Shown: positions 24,252-31,958 of the stretch, piece after piece
Numbering within the stretch: position 1 is the first letter of the stretch
How the letters are laid out: each line of letters starts with the position of its first letter
Source: Bog-532 sp965277615
Lineage (GTDB): Bacteria; Actinomycetota; Actinomycetes; Streptosporangiales; Streptosporangiaceae
Length of the DNA stretch: 64,000 bases
NCBI GenBank assembly: GCA_965277615.1
Contig: CBDIDG010000005.1
Span: 2,542,001 to 2,606,000, forward strand
Reading direction: 5' to 3'
Translations under genes and position numbers: made by a program
The notes under the pieces: model-generated
What the model saw: only the letters and a program-made list of their open reading frames with translations
What the model was told of the DNA's origin: nothing
Database searches by the model: none

Positions 24252-26894
24252 TCAGAGCAGGCGCAGATCGACCGCCCGCTCGATGGCCTCCGACCGCGAT
24301 GTCGCGCCGAGCTTCTGGTAAACGGATCGGAGCTGCGTCTTCACCGTGTTCCGGGAAATGTACAAAGTGGCCGCGATCTGCAGATACGTGCTGGTCGGCA
24401 GGAGCTTCAGGATGCGGAGCTCGGCTGGGGTCAGTGGCTCGGCGATCAGGTGGCGGTACTCGCCGCGGTCCGGCAGGCTGGCCCGCACGTCGAGCGCCGC
24501 ATTGATCACTTGTTCCAGGTACGGATCGGACCGCACCCCCGCCGCGTGCTCGATCAGGTAGCCGGTCACCTGGGGAGCGGTGCTGACCAGCGTGTCGATG
24601 AACCCCTCCTGCCGGGCCCGTTGCACCATTCCGCCCACGATGCCGTCGGCGGCGGGATCGCCGCGCTCGATCGCCGCGGCGGCCAGCAGTATCTGCCGCA
24701 CCAGCCGATTCCGGGGGGTCAGGCTGCCCAGTGCCGACGGCTGGAGGTGTTCCTGCGCAGCCTGATGGTTGCCCGCAGCCAGCGCGATCCTGGCCAGCAG
24801 CAGGTGGCGGCGGTCGGCGGGCACCCCGCCGGCCAGTTCGGCTGCCGCCTGCGCGTCACCGAGCACCAGGCGTACCTGGGCCTCCAGCTCATCGGCTTGC
24901 GCTCGCAGCCTCGCGCTGGGCTCGGTCAGCACCCGCCGTGCCGCCGCCACCGTGGTCAGCGCCTCGCGGATCTTCCCGCGGGCGGTCCAGATCCGGGCCC
25001 GGTCGAGCAGCGTGAGGAACTCGAAGATGGGCCGCCGGCCCTTCGTTATCGCGATGGTCTGCTCGGCCAGCCGCTCCGCGGTACTCAGATCCCGCCGCTC
25101 AAGGGCCAGGCCGGCCAGCACGCGCTGGTAATCAACCGCGAAAAAATGCCGGTCGAAGCCCAGCCGCCGGGCTTCCCATTCCGCGGCCCGGGCCACACGA
25201 GCAGCCTCGGTGAGGTGACCGGCCAGGAACCGGCCCAGCGCCTGGGCGCTGGGCACCAGGATCAGCCGGGCTGGTTCCGGCAGCCCGGGCACGGCCAGCG
25301 CGGCTTCTGCCTCGCGTTCCACCGCCGCGAAATCGTCTAGGCACGGGTAGACCCGGAGCAGGATCAACGGGATGCCCGCGTACCACTCGTCGCTGAGTTG
25401 TAGCTGCTCGTGGATGCCCCGGGCGGTATGCGCCGCGGTGACGGCCTCGGTCAGCCGGCCAGCCTGCCCATACTGGAATGCCCGCATCAGCGCGAACCGG
25501 GCGGCCAGCCTGGATCCAGGCGGGATCGCCGGCTGGGTGCATTCGATCGCGTCCAGGTAGGCGCCGCCGCGCGAAACATCCCCGGACACCAGCAGATCGG
25601 CCGCCAGCCCGAGCATCCGTTCCGGGGCGTCCGCCAGCAGGGCCGGATCGATCACGCTCATATCCAGCGGGCTCGGCGCGGTGGGGTCGCGCAGGAAGTC
25701 GGGCACCACCCGGTCCTCGAGTAGGGCCAGCGCCCGGTCTGTCTGCCTCGCGGCCAGGAAATGGCGGGTAGCCCGGCGGGTGTCTCCAGCGGCTTCGCAC
25801 CATGCGCCCGCCCGCAGCTGAAGGGCCCTCTCCCGGGCCGAATCCCGAGCCCGCAGTTCGGCCCGCAGCACCTGGCGCACCAGATGGTGGTACCGGAAGA
25901 TCGTCCGCTCATCGTCCAGCGGCACCAGGAACAGGTTGGCCGCATCGATGTGGCGTAGCAACGCTGCGGGGTCCTGCTGTTCGCTGACCGCAGCGCACGA
26001 GCCCACCGTCAGCTCACCCAGGATGGACGTGTCCAGCAGGAACCGGGCCACCTCGGGCGGCTGCTGATCGAGCACCTCGGCGACGAAATACTCCGAGATC
26101 AGGTGGCTCCGGACATCTAGCGTGCGGGTTATCCGGGCCGGATCATCGGTGGCTCGCAAGGACAGCGCTGCCATCTGCACGGCGGCCGCCCATCCCTCGC
26201 TGCGCTCGTGCAGCAAGGCCAGGTCAGCGGCGGTCATCTCGACGCCGAAGTTCGCCAGCAGGTCACCGGTTTCGGGCAAGGATAGGGAGAGGTCATCGTC
26301 GCGCAGCTCACAGAGCTCTCCGGCCAGCCGCAGCCGGTGCAGCCGGACCGGCGGGTCGTTGCGTCCTGCCAGCACCAGCTGGGCCGTCTCCACCGGCCAG
26401 CGCTCGACCAGGTCGGTCATGTCGGCGGATACGGCAGTGGCGGCGGCGTGGAAGTCGTCCACGATGATCGCCATGCCTTCGGGCAGCTTCGAGGCGTCGT
26501 TCGCCAGCGACGCGGTCACGTCAGCCGACATGGCGCTGTCCAGGGCCAGCACGTCGGCGGCCTCGGCGCCGAACCCTGGCGCCTCCGCCTGGAGCGCCTC
26601 GATGAAGCCAGACCAGAAACGGACCGGGTCGGTGTCGGACCTGTCGCAGGACAGCCAGGAGGTAGCGCCAGTCCGCCTGGTCGCCGCCCAGTTTGATAGC
26701 AGCACGCTTTTGCCGGATCCAGCCGAACCGACCACGACGGTAAGGCGCTTACCCGCCCCCGAGGTGAGCTGGTCGTGCAGCAGGGACCTGGCGACCAGCG
26801 TGCTCGGGAGCGTTGTCGGCCGGAACTTCGTCCGCGCGAAACTACACGCCCGGTGAGCTGCCGGGCTGTTCCGTGGGATCCTGTGCCGAGGCAT
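24252..26894 (-). CDS. LuxR-family LAL/MalT-like ATP-dependent transcription regulator
   Basis: An 880-residue cytosolic STAND-ATPase activator. Walker A is VVGSAGSGKSVLLSNW (about 54-69). Walker B is MAIIVDDFHAA (about 140). GRNDPPVRLHRLRLAGEL is a sensor-like segment. A long all-helical TPR-like middle follows (about 350-800). The C-terminal LuxR HTH is PLTPAELRILKLLP, then YLQIAATLYISRNTVKTQLRSVYQKLGATSRSEAI. Size and order fit MalT-type regulators that bind an inducer and ATP before activating. It sits in the middle of the TCACCC-N6-GGGTGA sites, one of which lies 199 bp upstream of its start, so it is the best local candidate regulator. Confidence 0.88.
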   Translation of the reverse strand: MPRHRIPRNSPAAHRACSFARTKFRPTTLPSTLVARSLLHDQLTSGAGKRLTVVVGSAGSGKSVLLSNWAATRRTGATSWLSCDRSDTDPVRFWSGFIEALQAEAPGFGAEAADVLALDSAMSADVTASLANDASKLPEGMAIIVDDFHAAATAVSADMTDLVERWPVETAQLVLAGRNDPPVRLHRLRLAGELCELRDDDLSLSLPETGDLLANFGVEMTAADLALLHERSEGWAAAVQMAALSLRATDDPARITRTLDVRSHLISEYFVAEVLDQQPPEVARFLLDTSILGELTVGSCAAVSEQQDPAALLRHIDAANLFLVPLDDERTIFRYHHLVRQVLRAELRARDSARERALQLRAGAWCEAAGDTRRATRHFLAARQTDRALALLEDRVVPDFLRDPTAPSPLDMSVIDPALLADAPERMLGLAADLLVSGDVSRGGAYLDAIECTQPAIPPGSRLAARFALMRAFQYGQAGRLTEAVTAAHTARGIHEQLQLSDEWYAGIPLILLRVYPCLDDFAAVEREAEAALAVPGLPEPARLILVPSAQALGRFLAGHLTEAARVARAAEWEARRLGFDRHFFAVDYQRVLAGLALERRDLSTAERLAEQTIAITKGRRPIFEFLTLLDRARIWTARGKIREALTTVAAARRVLTEPSARLRAQADELEAQVRLVLGDAQAAAELAGGVPADRRHLLLARIALAAGNHQAAQEHLQPSALGSLTPRNRLVRQILLAAAAIERGDPAADGIVGGMVQRARQEGFIDTLVSTAPQVTGYLIEHAAGVRSDPYLEQVINAALDVRASLPDRGEYRHLIAEPLTPAELRILKLLPTSTYLQIAATLYISRNTVKTQLRSVYQKLGATSRSEAIERAVDLRLL

Positions 26895-27026
26895 TTGCCC
26901 AGTGCTCTTCCTCGTTTCCGGGCGGTCTGCCGCGCTGGCCGGGCGGTTTTACCGCGGGTCCGGGCGGTTGCCGCAAGCTTCTCTGCATCTGTTGGCGCCA
27001 GTGTGCCTCGCCCGCCGCGATTGCAC

Positions 27027-27075
27027 ATCACCCGTGGCGAGTTTTAAATTAGTTTAGAAATAGTAAGAAAAGATA
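27027..27075. promoter_or_regulatory. AT-rich promoter region in the LuxR / 72-aa divergent gap
   Basis: Unusually AT-rich for this DNA (TTTTAAATTAGTTTAGAAATAGTAAGAAAAGATATT). It lies between the regulator start at 26894 and the 72-aa gene at 27177, a 282-bp gap with no other gene. Likely promoter DNA for one or both. Confidence 0.4.
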
Positions 27076-27092
27076 TTGGTGTGCCCGCCTCA

Positions 27093-27106
27093 TCACCCTC
27101 GGGTGA
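27093..27106 (+). promoter_or_regulatory. TCACCC-type palindrome with short spacer (site 4)
   Basis: TCACCC-TC-GGGTGA, then GTGATGACGC. The spacer is 2 rather than 5-6. An alternative reading pairs TCATCAC (27090-27096) with GTGATGA (27107-27113). It points to the 72-aa gene 71 bp downstream. Confidence 0.4.
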
Positions 27107-27176
27107 GTGATGACGCTGGTGTTGCTAACCGGCACGATGGCAGAGACATGCACCAGCGACTAATGAGACTTAACTT

Positions 27177-27395
27177 GTGCGATCACGAATCTACGAGATC
27201 ACTTTCGTGGGCCGAGCAGATGCCGTGTTGTATGCGGAATTCGATGATTGCGAGGTCACCGTAGAGTCAGGCACGACAACTCTGCGGGCCGAGGTACCCG
27301 ATCAGGCCGCACTCTGGGCCCTGATGGAGCGGATCAACGGGCTCCGCCTCGACGTGATCGACATGCATCTCGTGGCACCGCCACCCACGCCATAA
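27177..27395 (+). CDS. Small conserved protein, 72 aa (paralogue of 31187-31408)
   Basis: Reads RSRIYEITFVG, LYAEFDDCEVTVESGTTTLRAEVPDQAALWALMERI and LRLDVIDMHLV. The alternating beta-alpha-beta pattern suggests an ACT/ferredoxin-like fold, a small actinobacterial family that I know only as hypothetical. It is about 60 percent identical to the 73-aa protein at 31187-31408. Start GTG 27177 has only a weak ribosome site. The conserved DDCEVT and VIDMHLV blocks are the most characteristic parts. Preceded by a TCACCC-type palindrome, as is its paralogue. Role unknown; possibly a small regulatory or sensory protein. Confidence 0.7.
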   Translation: MRSRIYEITFVGRADAVLYAEFDDCEVTVESGTTTLRAEVPDQAALWALMERINGLRLDVIDMHLVAPPPTP

Positions 27396-27441
27396 CGATC
27401 TCACCTGCGCGGGCATCAGCCTGGTATTCGCCGAGCTGAAG

Positions 27442-27459
27442 TCACCCGCCGAAGGGTGA
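27442..27459 (+). promoter_or_regulatory. TCACCC-N6-GGGTGA palindrome upstream of DUF7144 gene (site 5)
   Basis: TCACCC-GCCGAA-GGGTGA followed by CGACAC, 89 bp before the ATG at 27548, in the usual orientation. Confidence 0.5.
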
Positions 27460-27547
27460 CGACACACCCGGCCGGCTGGCAGAAGATCCTCGCAGAAGCG
27501 GCCGGGGTGGGCAGGATGGGACCCCGGCCGGCCTGCTATGGGAGGCC

Positions 27548-27973
27548 ATGATGACATCCACAACTATCAAATCGTCCAGCCGCACCGCACACCGTATTGA
27601 GGGTCACGGTCTGCTTATCTTCGCGTCGGTCCTGCTGCTGGTGGTCGGCCTGTTCAACCTGTTCGACGGCATTGCCGCGGTGGCCAGGTCGCACGTGTTC
27701 ATTGCCAATGCGCATTACGTGGTGGGTGACTTGCGCGCCTGGGGCTGGGTTGTGCTCATTTTGGGGGTGCTGCAAGCCCTGGCCGGGATCGGGGTGCTGA
27801 CTGGCAACCAGTTCGCCCGCTGGTTCGGTGTGGCGGTGGTCGGGCTCAACGCCTTCGCGCAGTTCTTCTTCATCCCCGCCTACCCGTTCTGGTCGCTGAC
27901 CATCATCGCCGTGGACATGTTCGCGCTGTACGGGCTGTGCATGTACGGCAGCCGGTCGAACGTGACCGCCTAG
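27548..27973 (+). CDS. DUF7144-type four-helix membrane protein
   Basis: A 141-residue inner-membrane protein with four predicted TM helices: about 23-46 (LLIFASVLLLVVGLFNLFDGIAAV), 66-86 (WGWVVLILGVLQALAGIGVLTG), 90-107 and 110-131. The pattern HVFIANAHYVVGDLRAWGWV between helices 1 and 2, and the QFARWFGV and NAFAQFFFIPAYPFWSL blocks, are typical of this actinobacterial family. Function unknown. Possibly one transcript with the following hydrolase, 36 bp later, under the palindrome at 27442. Confidence 0.75.
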   Translation: MMTSTTIKSSSRTAHRIEGHGLLIFASVLLLVVGLFNLFDGIAAVARSHVFIANAHYVVGDLRAWGWVVLILGVLQALAGIGVLTGNQFARWFGVAVVGLNAFAQFFFIPAYPFWSLTIIAVDMFALYGLCMYGSRSNVTA

Positions 27974-28008
27974 CCGCCACCGCCTGCACCACGCCCTGGC
28001 TGGCAGCC

Positions 28009-29694
28009 ATGACGAGCATCCCGGCAGCCGCGGCCGAAGACGCCCAGGCATCCCCGGAGCCCAGCAAGTCCCGGAAGCTGCTTTACGTCACGCTTCCGGG
28101 CTGCTGGGGCGGGCTCATTTTCGCGTGTCTGTCGTTCACCCCATCGCTGCTTCCGCGTGGCGGTCTGATCCAGGGCATTATCTGTGGCATTACCGCCGCC
28201 ATCGGATACGGGCTCGGGGTACTCCTCGCCTCCATCTGGCGTGCTTTCCCCGACCGGGAACCCCGGCGCCCGCGGCGTCGGGCGTGGTCTGTCTTCTTTA
28301 TCGCCGGCTCGGTCCTGTTCGCCGCCTCCTTCGGGCTCGGGCAGTACTGGCAGCATCAGGTCCGCACGCTGATGGGGGTGACGGACTACAACGTTGCCCT
28401 CGTGGTCGCCGAGCCCTTCGTCGCGGCGCTGGCCTTCGGGCTGTTGCTCCTGATCGGGCGCGGCCTGCGAGGCCTCTACCGGTGGCTCGCGGCCCTGCTC
28501 AGCCGCTGGATCGGGCCGCGCGCCGCCCGCGGGATCGGCTGGGTCGTAGTGGTTGGCCTCACCTATCTGGTGGTCAGCGGCCTGCTGCTGCAGGGCTTCG
28601 TCAACGTGATGAACAACGCTTATGGGCTGCGCGACACCAAGACCGCCGAAGGGATCCACCAGCCCACGACCAGCCTGCGTTCTGGTGGGCCGGGCTCGCT
28701 CATCCCGTGGGATTCGCTGGGCTGGCAGGGCCGCAACTTCATCGGCAAGGGCCCGTCGGTGAGCGATCTCGCGAAGTTCAGCGGCCACCCGGCCATGGCC
28801 CCGATCCGCATCTACTCCGGGCTGGCCTCGGCTAAGGGCCCGGAGGCGCAGGCCGCGCTGGCCGTCCGGGACCTGCAGCGGGCGGGCGGCTTCCAGCGCA
28901 AGAACCTGGTGGTGGTGACCACGACCGGCAGTGGCTGGGTCGACCCGGCGCTGGTGGACTCGTTCGAGTACCTGAGCAACGGCGACTCGGCCACGGTCGC
29001 CATCCAGTACTCCTACCTGCCGTCCTGGATTTCCTACCTGGTCGACCAGTCGAAGGCGCTGGCCGCGGGCCGGGCGCTGTTCGACGCGGTCTACGGTGCC
29101 TGGGCCAGGCTCCCAGCAGATCACCGCCCCAAGCTGTATGTGGCCGGGGAGAGCCTGGGCTCGTTCGGCGGCGAGGCCGCGTTTACCGGCGAAAACGACC
29201 TGGCTAACCGGACTAACGGCGCGCTGTTCGTGGGTCCGCCCAACTTCAACACGCTGTTCCGTGAGTTCAGTGACAACCGTGACCCGGGCAGCCCCGAAGT
29301 CCAGCCCATTTACCAGGACGGCCGGATCGTGCGGTTCGTGAACGACCCGGCCACCGGCATCCCGCCGGCGGGCCAGCCGTGGAACGGCACCCGGATCCTG
29401 TACCTGATGCATCCATCCGACCCGATCGTCTGGTGGAGCCCGCACCTGACCTTCAGTGAGCCGGACTGGATCAGTGAGCCGCCCGGTAAGGACGTGCTCA
29501 AGACCATGTTCTGGGTGCCGTTTGTCACGTTCTGGGAGGTCACGGCAGACCTGCCGTTCGCTACCGGCGTGCCGGAAGGCCATGGCCACAAGTACACCGC
29601 CGAGTACGTCAACGGGTTCAACGCGATCATGCGGACCGGCCTGAGCGCCCAGAACCTGGCTAGCCTGCGGAAGATCATCGCGGCCGGCGGGTGA
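28009..29694 (+). CDS. Membrane alpha/beta-hydrolase (Abhydrolase_9 family)
   Basis: A 561-residue protein. The N-terminal part (about 25-210) has about five TM helices (LLYVTLPGCWGGLIFACLSF, IICGITAAIGYGLGVLLASIW and others). The C-terminal catalytic domain follows from about 280. The nucleophile elbow is LYVAGESLGSFGGE (GxSxG, Ser about 385), and YLMHPSDPIVWWS and EGHGHKY may carry the Asp and His. This matches the PF15420-PF10081 architecture. The ATG at 28009 is used because the earlier in-frame start overlaps the DUF7144 gene. Substrate unknown; a lipid or ester is plausible. Confidence 0.85.
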   Translation: MTSIPAAAAEDAQASPEPSKSRKLLYVTLPGCWGGLIFACLSFTPSLLPRGGLIQGIICGITAAIGYGLGVLLASIWRAFPDREPRRPRRRAWSVFFIAGSVLFAASFGLGQYWQHQVRTLMGVTDYNVALVVAEPFVAALAFGLLLLIGRGLRGLYRWLAALLSRWIGPRAARGIGWVVVVGLTYLVVSGLLLQGFVNVMNNAYGLRDTKTAEGIHQPTTSLRSGGPGSLIPWDSLGWQGRNFIGKGPSVSDLAKFSGHPAMAPIRIYSGLASAKGPEAQAALAVRDLQRAGGFQRKNLVVVTTTGSGWVDPALVDSFEYLSNGDSATVAIQYSYLPSWISYLVDQSKALAAGRALFDAVYGAWARLPADHRPKLYVAGESLGSFGGEAAFTGENDLANRTNGALFVGPPNFNTLFREFSDNRDPGSPEVQPIYQDGRIVRFVNDPATGIPPAGQPWNGTRILYLMHPSDPIVWWSPHLTFSEPDWISEPPGKDVLKTMFWVPFVTFWEVTADLPFATGVPEGHGHKYTAEYVNGFNAIMRTGLSAQNLASLRKIIAAGG

Positions 29695-29698
29695 CCGC

Positions 29699-30423
29699 CT
29701 AGCCCCACATCCAGATGGCCGTGGCGGCCAGCACGGCGAGCCCGTTCACGGCCCAGTGCAGACCGGCCGACGCGAGCAGACTGCCACTGCGCCGCCGCAG
29801 CTCGCAGAACACCACCCCGGCCAGGCTGGTGAACAAGACGGTACCGAGCACCGACACGGCCTGGCCGGACGAACCACTGCCGACCGTGCTGCCGATCGCC
29901 TGGTTATCCGCGGCCAGGCCGAGCGACGGCAGCACATGCCACAACCCGAACAGCGCGGACGAGACGCTGGTGGCTACCCACGGGCCGTGCCGTCGCCAGA
30001 GCAGGCCCCAGAGCACGCCCCGGAAGGCGACTTCCTCGAAGAGCACGGTGCCCACCGGGATCAGCACAAAAGCGGTCAGCGCGGCGTGTCCCCAGCCGAA
30101 GTGATAGCGGGAATCGTGGAACGCGCTCCGGGTCAGCGGGACCACGGCGGCCACCGCGAACAGCACCGCGACGGCACCGATCGCAGCGAGCGCCCAGCGC
30201 AACCCACGCCACCACGTTCCCCGGCCCAGGCCGAGCTCAGCCCAGCCCAGCTCAGCCCGGCCCACCGGGCCAGCGCCAGCAGTCCCGCCGCACCGGCCGG
30301 CCCCAGTATCAGCGACGCATTCTTCACCCGGATGTCGATCACGTTGACGAGCACGAGGAAGGCGATGGTGATGGCGATGGCCCAATCGAGGCGCCCCCGC
30401 AGAACGCACGATCCTCGCGCCAT
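29699..30423 (-). pseudogene. CPBP (Abi/CAAX) intramembrane protease, frameshift in a low-complexity run
   Basis: The N-terminal frame starts ATG 30423 (MARGSCVLRGRLDWAIAITI, then LVNVIDIRVKNASL). Within the repetitive GCTGAGCTGGGCTGGG run near 30235 the reading must change frame to give GTWWRGLRWALAAIGAVAVLF. The catalytic part then reads VLFEEVAFRGVLWG (EExxxR), FGLWHVLP (FxxxH) and SAGLHWAVNG (HxxxN). All three CPBP motifs are intact. The low-complexity site favours slippage: a true phase switch, a recent mutation or a read error. If expressed in full it is a roughly 240-residue membrane protease. Confidence 0.65.
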
Positions 30424-30438
30424 GTCGGGTCCCTCTTC

Positions 30439-31083
30439 CTAGGAGTCCGCCCACTGGAGGAGCCACTCGGCATAGGACCTGGAGTCATCCAGGGAAGGTC
30501 CCACCGCACCCGGGAGGGTCTCAGCAAAGACCAGGGCGGCGGTGGCCTCGAGTTGGCTGCGGAGCAGGCCGGGACGGCCGACCGATTCGAAGCCGAGGGT
30601 CCACCAGGCCTGGCCACATATGAGGACCTCGGTGAGGTCCACCGCGCATCCTCGTTCCCCGCTACCCGGTCCGCCGCCGGACGCTCGGATCGTCTCGCTA
30701 GGCAGCGAAAACCGGCTGATGCGCCGGGTCTTTTTTATCAGCCTCCAATCGGCTGAGTCACCGCTGCCGCGGCTGAGGGAGCCGAAAGGAAAGGACCACT
30801 TGTGCCAGGACTCCAGGCGACCGTAGGCACGCCCGGCCACATTGAGGATTCCTGGGCTCCCGCGATACGCCTTCACCTCGAGCGCCGCCCGGCCGCGGAG
30901 CTTCACCGAGTGCCCGGGCAAGCGCGGGGAGAGGAGGTAAATGTCGTCTCGTGTCTCCAGTTCGGCCGGAAAGCGGGCGAACCATTCGGTCACCGCGGTT
31001 TCCAGGTGGCCAGGGAAGATCCAGCGCACCTCGAGGCTGCGGATGCCTTCCGTGACCGGGCTATCAGGTTGTGCAGCCGTCAT
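30439..31083 (-). CDS. Unrecognised soluble protein, possibly CYTH-like
   Basis: A 214-residue protein starting MTAAQPDSPVTEGIRSLEVRW. The many charged beta-strands (SLEVRWIFPG, RDDIYLLSPRLPGHSVKLRG, LEVKAYRGSPGILNVAG) resemble the tunnel fold of CYTH/triphosphatase-like proteins, including the pattern of Lys/Arg and Glu in alternate positions. I cannot identify the ExExK signature with certainty. The C-terminal half contains KWSFPFGSLSR and a long helix. It shares orientation with the CPBP gene (16-bp gap), so the two are probably co-transcribed. Function unknown. Confidence 0.55.
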   Translation of the reverse strand: MTAAQPDSPVTEGIRSLEVRWIFPGHLETAVTEWFARFPAELETRDDIYLLSPRLPGHSVKLRGRAALEVKAYRGSPGILNVAGRAYGRLESWHKWSFPFGSLSRGSGDSADWRLIKKTRRISRFSLPSETIRASGGGPGSGERGCAVDLTEVLICGQAWWTLGFESVGRPGLLRSQLEATAALVFAETLPGAVGPSLDDSRSYAEWLLQWADS

Positions 31084-31186
31084 CGGTACCTGCTCCTGAC
31101 TCACCTGGGCAGCAGGACAAATAAGCGGCCAGCAGTTCGCTCCGGCGTTCTTCAGCCAGCTCGGGCGAGCCCGGATTGTTGTGGGA

Positions 31187-31408
31187 TCACTCATTGGACG
31201 GGTGGGGCGCCACGAGGTGCATATCGATCACTTCAAGCCCGAAGCCGGCGATCCGCTGCAGCAGCCCGGTGAGGGCGCCCCGATCCGGCAGCTCGGCGCG
31301 GAGAATCGTTGTACCCCGACCCGTAGTGACTTCGCAGTCATCGAACTCTGCGCGCAGAGCGCTGCCCGCCTGGCCGGTGAATGTAATTTCGTAAGTCTGT
31401 GGTCTCAC
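31187..31408 (-). CDS. Small conserved protein, 73 aa (paralogue of 27177-27395)
   Basis: RPQTYEITFTG, LRAEFDDCEVTTGRGTTILRAELPD, LQRIAGFGLEVIDMHLV. About 60 percent identical over its length to the 72-aa protein 3.8 kb away, with the DDCEVT and VIDMHLV blocks unchanged. Start GTG 31408 is preceded by AAGGG. A TCACCC-N6-GGGTGA site lies 81 bp upstream in the same relative orientation as for the other paralogue. Function unknown; a small beta-alpha-beta domain is likely. Confidence 0.7.
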   Translation of the reverse strand: MRPQTYEITFTGQAGSALRAEFDDCEVTTGRGTTILRAELPDRGALTGLLQRIAGFGLEVIDMHLVAPHPSNE

Positions 31409-31488
31409 TACGGTTATCCCTTAGCCATCTCCTGTTCACGTACTATTCGTCCCTTGGGCCCAGAATGCCTGGCCGCCGGACCTGCGTC

Positions 31489-31508
31489 ATCACCCTGCTG
31501 CGGGTGAT
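31489..31508 (-). promoter_or_regulatory. TCACCC-N6-GGGTGA palindrome upstream of 73-aa gene (site 6)
   Basis: Perfect 7-bp arms ATCACCC/GGGTGAT with spacer TGCTGC. Read toward the 73-aa gene it continues TGACGCAGG, as at sites 1 and 8. Confidence 0.55.
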
Positions 31509-31558
31509 CTGGCGACTGCTGCGGCATCAGCGGCGCGTGCGGGTAGGCGGCGCCATTG

Positions 31559-31576
31559 TCACCCCTGCTGGGTGAT
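31559..31576 (+). promoter_or_regulatory. TCACCC-N5-GGGTGA palindrome (site 7)
   Basis: TCACCC-CTGCT-GGGTGA then TGTG. It lies back to back with site 6, facing the MFS remnant and permease on the plus strand. Confidence 0.45.
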
Positions 31577-31674
31577 GTGAATAGGCACCCTGTACGCGAG
31601 CGTGGCAACATGCCCGAACCTGCCGAAGGGCTTCGCCCACGGGCGTGGTCATTTCTGGCCTCGCGCCGGGTCAT

Positions 31675-31958
31675 CGATAGAGGAGGATCAGGGTGAGATC
31701 TCCGGACTGTCCCGCAGCGTGTCCAACCTGGGATCCTCGCTGGGCACCGCCCTGGTCGGCTCGGTGCTGGTAGCCGTCGCACTTCCCAAGGGGAAGCCCT
31801 TCGCCGTCGCTCTCACCATCCTGTTCGTGATCGCCCTCATCGGCCTGGTCCTCGCCGTCCTCATCCCCCGTCAGCCAATCCGGTCCGGGCGAGCCCGCCG
31901 ATTCCGACGTGGCGTTGGCGACACGGCCATCAGCACCCTGAGAAACCGTGCGCACTAG
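31675..31958 (+). pseudogene. C-terminal remnant of an MFS (DHA2) transporter
   Basis: Reads EEDQGEISGLSRSVSNLGSSLGTALVGSVLVAVALP, then two hydrophobic segments (FAVALTILFVIALIGLVLAVLIP) and a basic tail. This is the last two TM helices of a DHA2-type exporter; the first 12 helices are missing. The operator-like site at 31559 still stands in front, suggesting a deletion fused promoter DNA to the gene's end. The stop at 31956-31958 overlaps the next gene start. Confidence 0.65.

Noticed and set aside
27027..27042. CATCACCCGTGGCGA as an extra palindrome of the family
   Set aside because: Only one half-site is present; the second arm GGGTGA is absent.
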